Source of the DNA: Sycon ciliatum
Lineage: Eukaryota; Porifera; Calcarea; Leucosolenida; Sycettidae
NCBI RefSeq assembly: GCF_964019385.1
Contig: NC_088654.1
Span: 12,874,700 to 12,938,699, forward strand
Length of the DNA: 64,000 nt
Direction of reading: 5' to 3'
The stretch's first letter is position 1; the number at the start of each line of letters is the position of its first letter. The position numbers and the translations under genes are program-made. Shown in pieces: positions 47,827 to 58,260 of this stretch. A model generated the notes under the pieces. It made no database searches, was not told where the DNA came from, and saw only the letters and a list, made by a program, of their open reading frames with translations.

Positions 47827-48389
47827 TAGGCTTTCCCCAAATCGGCCAGTTTTTTCGCCTATTCGGCTATGGAATCAGCTTTTTGCTCGGCTCAACAATA
47901 CATCAGATGCTGCAGCAAAATCAGCTGTTTGTTTGACAATCGGCTGCAAAATTGCTGGCATGCTGGCTTCAAAATTGGTGAGATATTGGAAGATTTGGTA
48001 GATTTTCGGCGATTCTAAAAGGAACCCTCCAAAATTTGCGAAAAGCTCAGCGATTTTCGATAAGTCTCGTTTTTGGCAAATTTTCGGTCGGCCGATATGA
48101 GGAGTTTACTCGTAACGATCTTCCCAATGGCTAATGTTTGTTTGAGAGGAGGTCAAAGGACACGAGTTACACGACCTCAACGCACTAGAACTATTGGCAT
48201 AGAACTGAAGAACTCGATCGGTCATGTTTGCAGCAACATTATTTATTCGTAAACACACTTTGCAACAACATTCGGTAGATTTTCGGCGATTCTCAAAGGA
48301 ACCCTCCCAAATCGGCGACAAGTTTAGCGATTTTTCGTTAAAACTCGTTTTCGGCGAATTTTTCGGCCGGCCGATTTGGCGAAAGCCTA
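47827..48389. mobile_element. 563-bp hAT-like MITE
   Basis: Termini TAGGCTTTCCCCAAATCGGC and GCCGATTTGGCGAAAGCCTA are inverted repeats. The flanking octamers GTCTCGGC and GGCTCTGC match at 6 of 8 positions, a decayed TSD. The interior repeats GGCGATTTTCG-type motifs. Confidence 0.7.
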
Positions 48390-48409
48390 GGCTCTGCTGG
48401 GATGAAAGC

Positions 48410-48481
48410 TACATCATAGCTCAGTGGTTAGAGCATCGCTCGCCTCAAGCGAAGGTCCCTGGTTCGAGGCCTGATGGTGAA
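48410..48481 (+). other. tRNA-like sequence (degenerate tRNA or SINE head)
   Basis: TAGCTCAGTGGTTAGAGC forms a D arm, TCGCT...AGCGA an anticodon stem, and GGTTCGAGGCC a T loop with a poor stem; acceptor strands pair at about 6 of 7 positions. The anticodon loop lacks U33, so a working tRNA is unlikely. The A-box and B-box are preserved, which fits a tRNA-derived SINE. Confidence 0.55.
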
Positions 48482-48627
48482 AGACAATAATTTTTCTTCA
48501 GACTTTTCCCGCTTGTGTCTTTCTCTCAAATCAGTGAGAGGTAGTTTGTTAGAAACTGTCGCAATCCAATAAGGACTTGGGTAGTTTTCTTTTAAAACGT
48601 AGATTTTAGTGTGCAGACAACCCGCTT

Positions 48628-48672
<45 letters not shown>
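48628..48672. repeat. 7-bp tandem repeat
   Basis: CCGCTGA repeated about six times. Confidence 0.9.
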
Positions 48673-48822
48673 CGCACTCTTCTAAACACTACTGTCGAAG
48701 TACAAACTTTCGTTCACGAAATCTTTCGTTAGATCACTTCACCAGCAGTAGCAGGCTTGTCATGTCCATGAACAGGTACATGTATGTACTAAAACAATTA
48801 CATGTAATTTCGTTTTTGGTCG

Positions 48823-49319
48823 AGGTCTGTTAGGCTTTGACAGATTATGCTAGCATAATTTTTCGCATAATTCCTACCAAAATCGAATAATCGCATAATC
48901 CGGGGCTAATTGCATACGAATCGCATAAATTGGAATAATCCGCCTGTTCGCATCAAATTCCATACAGTTGTACATGTTCTACAAGTACAAGTACAAGTAG
49001 ATGCACCAGGAATTCGGAGGTTTACGACTCCCTTGATAATAATATGTCCAGTCCACTACAATCATTGACGTTCGTAGCTAGGTCGGACGGTGCGTTGACC
49101 CCGTTGAACTTTTGCTACTGCAGTACAACGCCCTCTACAAAAGACTCCCCTATTATTTTGCACAGAACCATCATGTACATTAGCAGCATATGTGAGCATA
49201 ATGCGGCATAATATGATAACTTTTAGCATAAAATAGCATAATTCGGGAATTTTTTCAGCAATGCGAAAAGCATAATTTCACGAAAATGTTAGCATAATCC
49301 GTCAAGGCCTAAGGTCTGT
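48823..49319. mobile_element. 481-bp hAT-like MITE with perfect 8-bp TSD
   Basis: Element 48831-49311 starts TAGGCTTTGACAGATTATGC and ends GCATAATCCGTCAAGGCCTA. Both sides have AGGTCTGT (48823-48830 and 49312-49319). The interior is full of GCATAAT/ATTATGC motifs in both orientations. Confidence 0.88.
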
Positions 49320-50303
49320 CGCCCCGAAAGTTCAGAAAAAAATTTAGTTTGCTACAAACTTTAGTTGTTTCGTGCCCCTAAGGAATACATGTATAGCGAA
49401 AGTTAATTCCAAACGAAAATTTGTGCTTACACAGTAAAAAAAATAGTAATCCTCCACTGGACCAGCATTACAAAGGACCACGACGCTCTGCACTGAGATT
49501 CAACAACTGTCAAGGACTCATCGATCCAAGTGCCAGGGATCCGGGACCTGGATGCATGCGGGTTCATTCCATCCTTGGATCCCCATACTGCATTACTGGG
49601 CCATAGATCTACTGCTTACGCAGTAGGCAGTACTTTGGTTTGGCACCACTTCTGGAGATCTTCAATGCTTCATGGATGATAGAATTTCAAGTGAGACGCG
49701 TGCCTCGCTCTTTTGTCTGGCTGCATACACACACAACCAAAACAAACACTTACAGGCATCAACTTGATCAAGCGTGGGCTTTGCCAACACAGCTGCTCGA
49801 ACGAGTCGAAGCTCTCATGTCATGATACCAGGCACCGACATGGGTGCTTGTAGAACAGTGTAGACTCTACCACCCAATGACTATGTACATGACATTGTAT
49901 TGTACTTGCAATATCGAATAAAGCCTCAACTGTTACTTCGTGGCACTTTACTTTGGTGGGTTTTATTGGCAGACTACAGGCATACGAAATAGTATACTTA
50001 GTTATAGGCCATTCGAAGATCGGATTGGTGTTGCTTCCCGACAGCTGTACGTACGGATTTGCCTTCTCCATCCCTATTGTCCGATCCCTCTGAATAACGT
50101 AGACCTGATTTGATCTGGATTGCCGTTACCAATACTTTCAAAGTTGATAAAATAATTGGGCGAGGAGCCTTGAATGCATACTAGACTATTAATTTTCAGG
50201 AGTCTACAGGCAGCGACGGTGGCGAAAGGCCACGAGTTGAGCCACCGGTACGTCGTCGTTCGGACCTTGTTTGCTGCCAAGCTAGGTCAGTGCCGCGAGG
50301 ATA
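49320..50303. other. No gene recognised
   Basis: Short ORFs only, with no family I recognise and no clear repeat. Confidence 0.4.
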
Positions 50304-50787
50304 ATGCCAGGGGTAACTGGATCCCAGTGTCAATCTGGCTGTTCGCCAGCGGCCCCTAGTCCGTGGCGGAGATTGCGCGCGGCGCATCTGCGCACCCGCT
50401 CGCTGGGCCGGTCGCCGGGTGCAACGCGGATCAATGACGATGAGAGCGACCTGCCGATCAGGGCCGCGACTGCCACGCTCCCGGAGGCGCACACGAGCGG
50501 CTTCCTGCTGAGCAGATCGCGAGGTACAATACCGGATGGCACGCCTGATGCGGAGTACATGCCTCCGCTCGAGATCATCCACGCGGCAATCACTTCCAGC
50601 AGGTCATCCAGTCGGCAGGTGATCGTCGACCACCCACCCGGGTACCGACGGTCCGCTGCGATACGGCCACACGTGTTCGGTGCGCTGGACAGCGATCCAG
50701 GAACGGACGTGGACTACGGGTTCGACTCTGACGACGAAATGGAAGTGTTTCCGCGAAGCGACGACGAACTGATCACAAACGGGGCAG
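50304..50787 (+). CDS. Possible first exon, related to the SV2/SVOP-like first exon
   Basis: 161 codons plus one base, ending at a consensus donor GCAG|GTGAGT (GT at 50788-50789), phase 1. The C-terminal part DVDYGFDSDDEMEVFPRSDD resembles the end of the 58261 exon (YTYAFDSDDTNALVAENDE), which has the same phase. Both are GC-rich, acidic and hydrophilic, as expected for a cytoplasmic N-terminus before the first membrane helix. I find no matching second exon before 58 kb. It may be an alternative first exon of the transporter or a duplicated orphan exon. Confidence 0.45.
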
Positions 50788-51309
50788 GTGAGTAATCCGT
50801 GTTCCGTGCACTCTCACATGGACGTACACACTACCGATGCCCGTGGACGAGGAAGGTGTGTGTGTGGGGGGGGGGGGGGGGGAGGGGAGAATCAACACAA
50901 CTAGTCTAGAGTGCCATGTAACATGATGTTTTAGGCGTACACTATACTTCCTCCGTATTCAAAACTTCGTGACTTTTCTTCAACGGTGTTTTTGAGCAAG
51001 AACCTGCTCAACGAACCATGCCAAAGGCTGTCATTGACCACCCACATTCATGTTGAGGTAGGTTTGGTTGATCCCCCGAAGCGAAGCCATGCGTGTGAGG
51101 ACGTTGCCGACAGGAACTCACGAGCCAAATGAAGAAAAACTAACACTTACTTGCTCGAAACTGACACGGTGACGAAGTGGAGCTTGCGGCTGGAACACGG
51201 AGTCACGCAGCATTCGCTGCCCTTAAACTGGCCAGGCTCGTACTTGCGGTGCGCGGCCCCCATATGCAGCGTGAGAACATAAATCGGTTCCGCTCGCACG
51301 GCAAGATGA

Positions 51310-51545
51310 AACATTTCAGTCGTCGTGCAACCAGCTCTGACTCCGGATCGGAATGTCGACGACCTGGCTTTCTTTGCCTCTCTCCAGTCACACGTCTCCG
51401 TCGTCTAGGGGAATCGCAGGGACCTCCTCGAAGCCGTTGTAGAATGCTGGGAGGATTATCCTGCCGAGAAAATGCGAAGCGTGTGGGTGTGCTTGAGCGA
51501 CTCGTTTCACGACATAATGGAGGTCGCGGGTTGGAACGACTGAAT
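51310..51545 (+). pseudogene. Mariner/IS630-type DDE transposase remnant
   Basis: SVVVQPALTPDRNVDDLAFF followed by ASLQSHV matches the last-catalytic-Asp region of transposases that read QPPNSPDLNVLDLGFFxSLQS. It continues LLEAVVECWEDYPAEKMRSV and DIMEVAGWND. There is a stop (TAG at 51406-51408) and another after GWND, so it is dead. The Asp-pair spacing is otherwise kept. Confidence 0.65.
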
Positions 51546-51942
51546 ATAGTCGACACCGATTCGTACACAGCTCTGGAGGTGAAGAGGACGTAGCCAAATT
51601 CCCGCGTCGGATCATCACAGCAGCTGAAAAGAATCTGAACGAGTGGGAGCGGAAGCAGCGACTGTTGGCGATGCGACGTCAGCGTCGTCAGGTGACAATG
51701 ACAGGAGCGACGAAGACTCTGAATAAACTCAATCTCATTCGTCTGAGTTGCTTTTTTCTTTGTATATAGCTTGTCACGACGTTTTTGTATACAGAGGAAG
51801 TACTTAAAAAAGATGAATAGTGTTGAAACGATCTCACCGGATACTCGTTAGCTCGCTCGCCAGAAACTCGGCTCGTTTGTGCGACCAGCTCGTTTGCACT
51901 GACGAACACCGTACTCCGTACACATGGCAGTACATGTCAACC

Positions 51943-51975
51943 GGGGAGTCGTAAAATATTTTACGACTCCCTGGC
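51943..51975. repeat. Short perfect palindrome in the hAT element
   Basis: GGGAGTCGTAAAATATTTTACGACTCCC. A related GGAGTCGGTATTTTACGACTCC hairpin occurs in every F-box unit (for example about 3800-3820). Confidence 0.85.
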
Positions 51976-52165
51976 CCTGGTCGATCGAGAGTCCAGTCCC
52001 GCGCAAAGTGAAAATCACTCGCAGTTACAGTGACTGTATGCCTGCACGACACTTGAGTTGTTTCAGTTGTCGTTGCAGCTTTGGTGGACTCTACTGATGT
52101 CTTGTTCCGCATCTGCTGACCTGTCGCAGGATATGCTTCGGTCACCTCTCCATTCGAGTGAAAGT

Positions 52166-52330
52166 TACGCTCAGTCGTTTGGAAGTGTTCTCCCGCGATG
52201 CAGTGAAGACCAGGGCTACTTGCAATCTTTGCAAAACGGTCTATTCTTACAAAGGCTGATCGACGACGGCGCTGAAAAGACATCTCGACACCAAACAGCA
52301 GTCCGAAGTGAAGCAGCAGCAACCCCAAAT
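52166..52330 (+). pseudogene. Broken BED zinc finger inside the hAT element
   Basis: FSRDAVKTRATCNLCKTVYS with YKG, a stop, then STTALKRHLDTK shows the CxxC...HL pattern of BED zinc fingers, the DNA-binding domain of hAT transposases and ZBED proteins. A stop codon after YKG, a frame change upstream of FSRD and a missing final His show that it is inactive. Confidence 0.7.
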
Positions 52331-52753
52331 GCCGGCGGTGATAATTTGAACCAGCTGAAAAAATCGAACTTAGAAAAAATTGCACTTGAAAACACCGCCA
52401 TTCCGGCAACAGGCTCTCAGCTGCACCAAATAAAAAAATTAGAAAAAAATTATTCAAAAAAATAATCATATTTGCCACATCAATGAAACTCGTTAGCTCG
52501 CTCGATAGCTTGCTCGTTAGTGGAACTGATCGCTCGTTTGTTATAGATGCGCTCGTTTCAACACTAAAGATGAATAAATAGTACGAATCCGCGTATCGAC
52601 TTCAGACCTACCAACCATTTCATTGCTTTCGACCGTACGGATGTGGACAGCTCGTGAAATACAACGCTCTTCTGATGCCCAATTGAGGGTTGCTATGCGT
52701 GAGAAGGACTGGAATTTACCGGTCTGTTTTGAACCATAAGTGGAGTAGCACTG

Positions 52754-53020
52754 CAGTCGGACCTCGCTTTTAACCGCACACATCCGTGTGGTGGTGTGGT
52801 GTATTGGATTCCATAATGGCCGGGTCGTCGCTACTTCTTCTCAACATCCGTTTTCCACAAAAGTATCCGGATGAGCGAGGGAACTGGATAATCGAACACA
52901 CATCGGTATGTACGTGTAATCGTGTATGCATGACATATGCTGTAGATCGGTAACCAACGATTTTCTTCCGGATGGCGAGGGATCTGGATAAAGGAGGACC
53001 GGATAGTCGAGGTCTGACGG
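52754..53020. mobile_element. Pogo/Tc1-like MITE
   Basis: CAGTCGGACCTCG at the left and CGAGGTCTGACGG at the right are inverted repeats with one mismatch. The interior has TATCCGG-like motifs (GTATCCGGATGAGCGAGGGA) typical of short pogo/Tigger-like elements. Confidence 0.6.
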
Positions 53021-53083
53021 TGTTGATCCATGATGTTTCTTTCCAAATCCTAGACAGTTGCAGAGTCATACAGGCACCGTTGC

Positions 53084-53087
<4 letters not shown>

Positions 53088-53120
<33 letters not shown>

Positions 53121-53122
53121 AG
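53088..53122. repeat. (TG)n microsatellite
   Basis: About 16 TG dinucleotides, with a second shorter tract at 53201-53232. Confidence 0.9.
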
Positions 53123-53282
53123 TGTGTCTGTCTGTGTGTCAAGTTAGTATGGCTTCTGCTGTAGCATCGCTATCATTGCCTCCGGCGATGAGCGTCAAAG
53201 GTGTGTGTGTGTGTGCACGTGTGCGTGTGTTTGTGTGCTGAAAAATGCCTGCTGGATAGCTGTTGGCTACTCCAAAGCATTA

Positions 53283-53473
53283 TGGCAGAATTAGATAACG
53301 CAGCAGTGTTTGTAGCAAAGACTTGCGAAGACTTTGAAACAGCCTACTTTCGCGTTAACTTAACTAACGAGGCCTGGCTGTATTTATGTCTGGCATTGCT
53401 GCAAATCAATTATCCATCACTCGAGGACAATAAGTGTCCAATTTTGGGTGCAGAGAAGCGGGGTTACTTATAA
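53283..53473 (+). CDS. Small ORF, unrecognised
   Basis: 63 codons from ATG at 53283, reading MAELDNAAVFVAKTCEDFET and WLYLCLALLQINYPSLED. Composition is plausible for protein but there is no known domain, splice context or conservation evidence. It may be spurious. Confidence 0.2.
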
Positions 53474-53479
53474 ACCCCT

Positions 53480-54535
53480 AGATGTCGGCTTGGACAGCCA
53501 TCCTACATCCGCCTGGGCCAATGATCGGGGCGAACAATCATGTTTCAAGAGCGTAGATAAAACACACTAGTAGTCCCAAGTTTATTAGTCGTGTGAGAAT
53601 ACATGTATTCCTAGAATATCTGAGCTCAGAGAGTTTCCACCGTGTGATAAGTACTTGCACCTCGGGAAGTTCTAACTCCGAATCCCAGTGATTTGACACT
53701 ACACGGGCCTCACGATTGCTCTGGAAGTACAGCGTTACTTCACGCACTACCTGTCATTGTGTGTACAATTCCCCAAGTATTGCCGAAGTCGCACCAACCT
53801 CTTCTTCACATTAGTAACTGTCATGTCGATTATATTAGCTTCTAAAAAAACATGTTTTATCACTGCAGCAATACTGCAGCAGCGAATAATAATTATAGAT
53901 TGGATCAATCGTGAATTGCCGAAGCATCAGCATGTGGAGGTCATAGTTTACGGTGTGACACACGGTATATGGCTTGAAATCAGTGATCTTTGTACACAAC
54001 GACGTCGGACATACGACAGGCAATGCGGCATAGAACGTACCGCTTGTGCCCATTAACAACTTCAAAATATTTCACAGAGGCCTCCGGAGACCAAGGTGTA
54101 CTATCATGTACTTCGTATGGTTCAACGTACGTATACCACGGTAAAATACATTGTACCTTCTGATGCCCCAGGCCCTGGCGATACAGGTCACCCACAGTGA
54201 TCGTGTACAGCAGCGGATCCAGCGATCTCTATACAGGGAGGTTCCAGTACAGTCAAAACTGAACAGCTCATACATGTACATGGACATGCATATGGTTGCC
54301 AGTAGTGCATTAAAGAGGGTTCCACGGAACCCCTCCTGGATCCGCCCCTGGTGTAACACAGGTTTTTAGCTTACTGACATCTACAACGTAACTGAGGCAA
54401 TGAAACGCGTGCTGTCTGGGGATTGGATGGATAGCCATGATTTGAAAGTCGGAGTAATACCAGGAGATTGTAGGCTTTTTTTCTTCATATGCCAATTCAC
54501 ATACAATGTCGACTGAGGCAATCTAGTTTAGTTTT
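53480..54535. other. No gene recognised
   Basis: Only short unconvincing ORFs; no repeat structure seen. Confidence 0.4.
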
Positions 54536-55063
54536 ATGGTGAAAAAAGGAGGACAACATGTTACGAGTTATGACTAACTGTCCACCAACGTAACCAGATC
54601 TTATACATTCAGCGAGTGCGACAAAATGGCACAAAACTGACAAGGAGTACTGACACATTCGGCGACCTGACACCTAGCTCCAACACTTCTCCAAGGCGCA
54701 AACCAACAACCTTCCAACTTGGAAGAACTTGGAGAAGTGTTGGAGCTAGGCGTCAGGTCGCCGAATGTCTCAGTACTCCTCGTCAGTTTTGTGCCATTTT
54801 GTCGCACTCGCTGACTGTATAAGATCTGGTTAGACGATCATCAGACAGCAAACTTGCTGTCTGATGATCGCCACAGGCGTGAAACTCTGAGTCACAGCCA
54901 ACCCAAGCTCCGTATCCCATTCTATTCTTTTTGTATGAAGCTCTGCACCCCGGTGCATTGAGCACTCTTTCGAGGACCACACCCAACTCTCCGTGTAAGA
55001 TCTGGTTACGTTGGTGGACAGTTAGTCATAACTCGTAACATGTTGTCCTCCTTTTTTCACCAT
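54536..55063. mobile_element. Nested triple inverted-repeat element
   Basis: Outer arms 54536-54604 and 54996-55063 (ATGGTGAAAAAAGGAGGACA). Inside lies a second pair, 54594-54695 and 54728-54827, and beside it a third hairpin, 54835-54870 (GATCATCAGACAGCAAACTT). The inner pair meets at CTTCCAACTTGGAAG, the same centre motif as in the Mutator-like elements of the array (about 9185). Confidence 0.85.
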
Positions 55064-55171
55064 AATTTAATTGGCCCACCGTCCGAGATGAGTTTAGTTT
55101 TTGAGTGAGAGCTTAAGCTTGGCATGGGGCCAATGCGGTTGATACCGGTAATGTTTACCTTCATGTGCATT

Positions 55172-55349
55172 CAGTGAAACCTGTCCATGCGACAACTCGG
55201 ATAAGGCGGTCACCTGTCCTAAAAGACCACGGAAACCAGGACCAAAGGATGCTTTTTCCAGTCAAATGACCCTGGATGAGGAGACAACCTGGTAACAGAG
55301 ACCACGCTATGAAGGTCCCTTGAGCGGTTGTCTTAGACAAGTTTCACTG
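55172..55349. mobile_element. 178-bp MITE with CAGTGAAAC termini
   Basis: CAGTGAAACCTGTCCATGCG at the left and TCTTAGACAAGTTTCACTG at the right are imperfect inverted repeats. The interior reads CTCGGATAAGGCGGTCACCT. A relative lies at 60536-60722. Confidence 0.7.
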
Positions 55350-55414
55350 TACGTCAATAGTAGGTCACATAATACAGGTTTTAGTGTGACTGCAATGCAT
55401 ACATGTAGTGTAGG

Positions 55415-55490
55415 TGTGTGGTTGGCAAGGTGGTCAGAACACTCGCCTTCCAAATATGAGCCTTGGGCATTTGATTCAAGGCCCAGCGTG
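55415..55490 (+). other. tRNA-derived SINE fragment
   Basis: TGGCAAGGTGG resembles an RNA polymerase III A-box and TTTGATTCAAGGCCC a B-box at the normal distance, with ACTCGCCTTCCAA between, as in many animal tRNA-derived SINEs. Confidence 0.5.
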
Positions 55491-55584
55491 AGGGAAGATT
55501 ATCCCCCCCCCCCCCCCCGGAAAAGTGAATAAACCCGGTACCCATCTGGGATTGAGTACTCCACTCTGGCTGGGGGGGGGGAGA

Positions 55585-56647
55585 GTTGACGATAGGCATA
55601 TGCGGATAATGCCGGCAGAAAAATTAGCAGAATTCGGTACTTTTTCTGGTAAGTTTCATGCATGTTTGGTATGTGGATAAAGAAATGGAGCAGAATTCGA
55701 GGAATTGCCCGCCTTAAAGGGGAAGTTAAGGCAAAAATTAAAATTTCACCAGTTGTAGTCTTCGGGGTGCTGAGTCGAATGGTCTTGATCCGAGAAATCT
55801 GAGACGCTCCCTTCCTACTTGAATCCCAATCGAACTCGCGCACTTCCACCGAAACTGGGTGACTGCGCACTACTAGATGGGGATTTGTATGCAAAATGTC
55901 ACTAAAAGCGCCATTTCGTTCTTATAAAAGCACGGATGACCGCGATTGGCCCATATGTTGTAGTCTTTTGGACGCTGAGTCGACTGGTTTTGGTCCGAAA
56001 AGGCTGCGAAGCAGCGTTCCTCCTTTATTCCCAATCGAACATGGTCGAACAAGTGGTTACGTGCTGCTGCGTACACCAGTCACCTGGTCACCGTGCCTGC
56101 AGGGTACAACTTACTAGCCTGTTTGACCTTTTTTGGGTGCAGTCCTGTCACTCGAGTTGAACTCGAGTTGAACCTTGGTGTGAAAGTTGTCGCCTGCTGG
56201 CGTGGTGACCAGGTGATTTGGGGACCCAGGAGCACGTGACCGCTTGTTCAACCATGTTCGATTGGGAATAAAGGAGGAACGCTGCATCGCAGCCTTTTCG
56301 GACCAAAACCAGTCGACTCAGCGTCCAAAAGAGTACAACATATGGGCCAATCGCGGTCATCCGTGCTTCTATAAGAACGAAATGGCGCTTTTTAGTGACA
56401 TTTTGCATACAAATCCCCATCTAGTAGGGCGCAGTCACCCAGTTTCGGTGGAAGTGCGCGAGTTCGATTGGGATTCAAGTAGGAAGGGAGCGTCTCAGCT
56501 TTCTCGGACCAAGACCATTCGACTCAGCACCCCGAAGACTACAACTGGTGAAATTTTAATTTTTGCCTTAACTTCCCCTTTAAGGTTTGTATGGTTCTGC
56601 CAATTTCACTGCTTTTCGAGCATTATCCGCACACCCCTAGTCGACGA
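55585..56647. mobile_element. hAT-like MITE split by a foldback element
   Basis: Outer element 55593-56639 begins TAGGCATATGCGGATAATGC and ends GCATTATCCGCACACCCCTA, the reverse orientation of the 207-bp MITE of the array. Flanking octamers GTTGACGA and GTCGACGA differ at one position. It is interrupted by the TTAA element. Confidence 0.85.
55714..56583. mobile_element. 862-bp TTAA-flanked foldback element
   Basis: Insert 55718-56579 begins AGGGGAAGTTAAGGCAAAAA and ends with its complement, flanked by TTAA on both sides. The arms run about 375 bp (to about 56092 and from about 56205) and are near-perfect inverted repeats. A TTAA duplication is the hallmark of piggyBac-type insertion. There is no transposase. 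Confidence 0.85.
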
Positions 56648-58260
56648 GGGAGAGGAGATGATGATCACCACCCTCACTATGCGGAGCTTTGCCAGTAAAC
56701 AGGACTTCTTCAGCACCTCTTGCTTCTGTTGTCAGAATTTACCACCTTTAGTTTACCTGTACTGTACTATGGAGGTAGTGAAGCAATATTATTATTACTG
56801 TACATCCAAGGCCAAAGTCATCAGTATGCCATGGTGATACAAGAACAGCACAACGTGTACTGTAATGACATTGTGAACATGTACCCAAGCCAAGGTCTGT
56901 ATTACTTCTTGTTTCGATGGGGGGGGGGGGGGGGTGGAACCTGTCTTTAAAATTAATTAAAAGGACACCTGCACCTTTCCGCCCTTTTTCCGGCGTTTCC
57001 GCTGTCCCTCGAAGTCGAGGGTACTAATCGCCCACACATCAATCTTTAGAATGCAAACACGGAGGAAATTAATGAGGACGATGTGGGATAGTACTTGAAT
57101 TCATTGATCCTGGACCTGACCGTACACAATCATGATGTACATGGATGCTGCACATACACGGAGAGAATGCGATTGCGAGAATCAGGAGTTGCAGACTGTG
57201 CAGTGTCCAGCAGATCCCTGGACTGCCAGTCATCACTATCAGTCGTTACTCAGTAGTTCCCTTTTACTTTTAGTTGTAGTGCACACTGGAGTGCACTTGT
57301 ACTACTACTACATCGCAAAGAATGTGAACGCACCGCTCAGGTGGTCGGATTTCAGTTGCCTGCACTGTAGTTGTAGTGGCAGTACTACTAGTAGGTCAAC
57401 GGACAACGTAACGTAACGTCGTGCAGCAAGCTTGTGAGTTGTACTTGTGTACAGCCAACACGGCAACAGGTGTGCTTTCGAGCCTCAAAGTCAAAGGTTC
57501 AAGTGCTGCTACTACAATCATGTAGATCTACAATCATACACACAGTCATGTAGATGCACGTGCGCACACCGACTTTGCACTGATTATGATTTTTTTATGA
57601 TTTTAGTCCATGGATATCCGGTATATCCGGCCTGATTACGTCTCGAGCATGCTAGCACTATTCCGTATTCGTAGATGTCCTGATGAAAAATAACAGAAAA
57701 TGAGTATGGCATGATGTCGACAAGTACAATAATTATGCAGTATCTGTGCATCTTCTACCGCCCCTCTCGGGGAAGCTGGCTCTCTTGAGTAGTTGAGACT
57801 GACATGTACCAGGTATACGCGCAGTCCGTATACTGAAGTACGTAGCTCCGCGCACGGGGCGTCCCAGCATTTTTATTGACCAGGCCGGATTTGTTTCGCG
57901 AAGTCCGACTTCTTTCTTCAGACAGAAGTTCTCCTTCGCGAGGGCATTTACTTGTAGACCTCTACGTACTGTAACAAGCTACATCATGTCTGTAGTACCG
58001 CCGGTAGATCTACATGTACATGGTGGTAGACCTACGTAGAGAGCCTGTTTCTGAAAGCGATAACGTGAGTTTGCTGTGCTCCCAATTATTTGTTTTCTGA
58101 CAATGTCATTCTAAAACTTTGCAGAGCATGAGTGTCATGCTCAGTTGGGTAGTATTTCGCTAGTAGTACTATACTAGGAGCAACCACACCAGACCTCGGT
58201 TGAGTCGGAGTAGAAAAGATGACTGCCTTGGCCACGTCCTGACTCACAGCTCCCCATGCC
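56640..58260. other. No gene recognised
   Basis: G-run at 56919-56935, and a piece of the unit's hairpin arm (GGTCGGATTTCAGTTGCC...GCACTGTAG) near 57342. Otherwise unique-looking DNA that would include the promoter of the transporter gene. Confidence 0.4.

Larger units (their letters stand above)
51810..52574. mobile_element. 749-bp hAT element with perfect 8-bp TSD
   Basis: Element 51818-52566 begins TAGTGTTGAAACGA and ends TCGTTTCAACACTA, a perfect 14-bp terminal inverted repeat, with subterminal GTTAGCTCGCTCG repeats. AAGATGAA flanks both ends (51810-51817 and 52567-52574). This is the classic hAT signature. The internal BED finger supports it; the transposase catalytic part is deleted. 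Confidence 0.92.

Noticed and set aside
51834-52478. 214-codon minus-strand ORF inside the hAT element
   Set aside because: Antisense to the BED finger remnant and bounded by the transposon; composition shows no domain.
55896-56837. ORFs of 70-197 codons across the TTAA foldback element
   Set aside because: They are mirrored in both arms and show no protein family; they follow from the inverted repeat.
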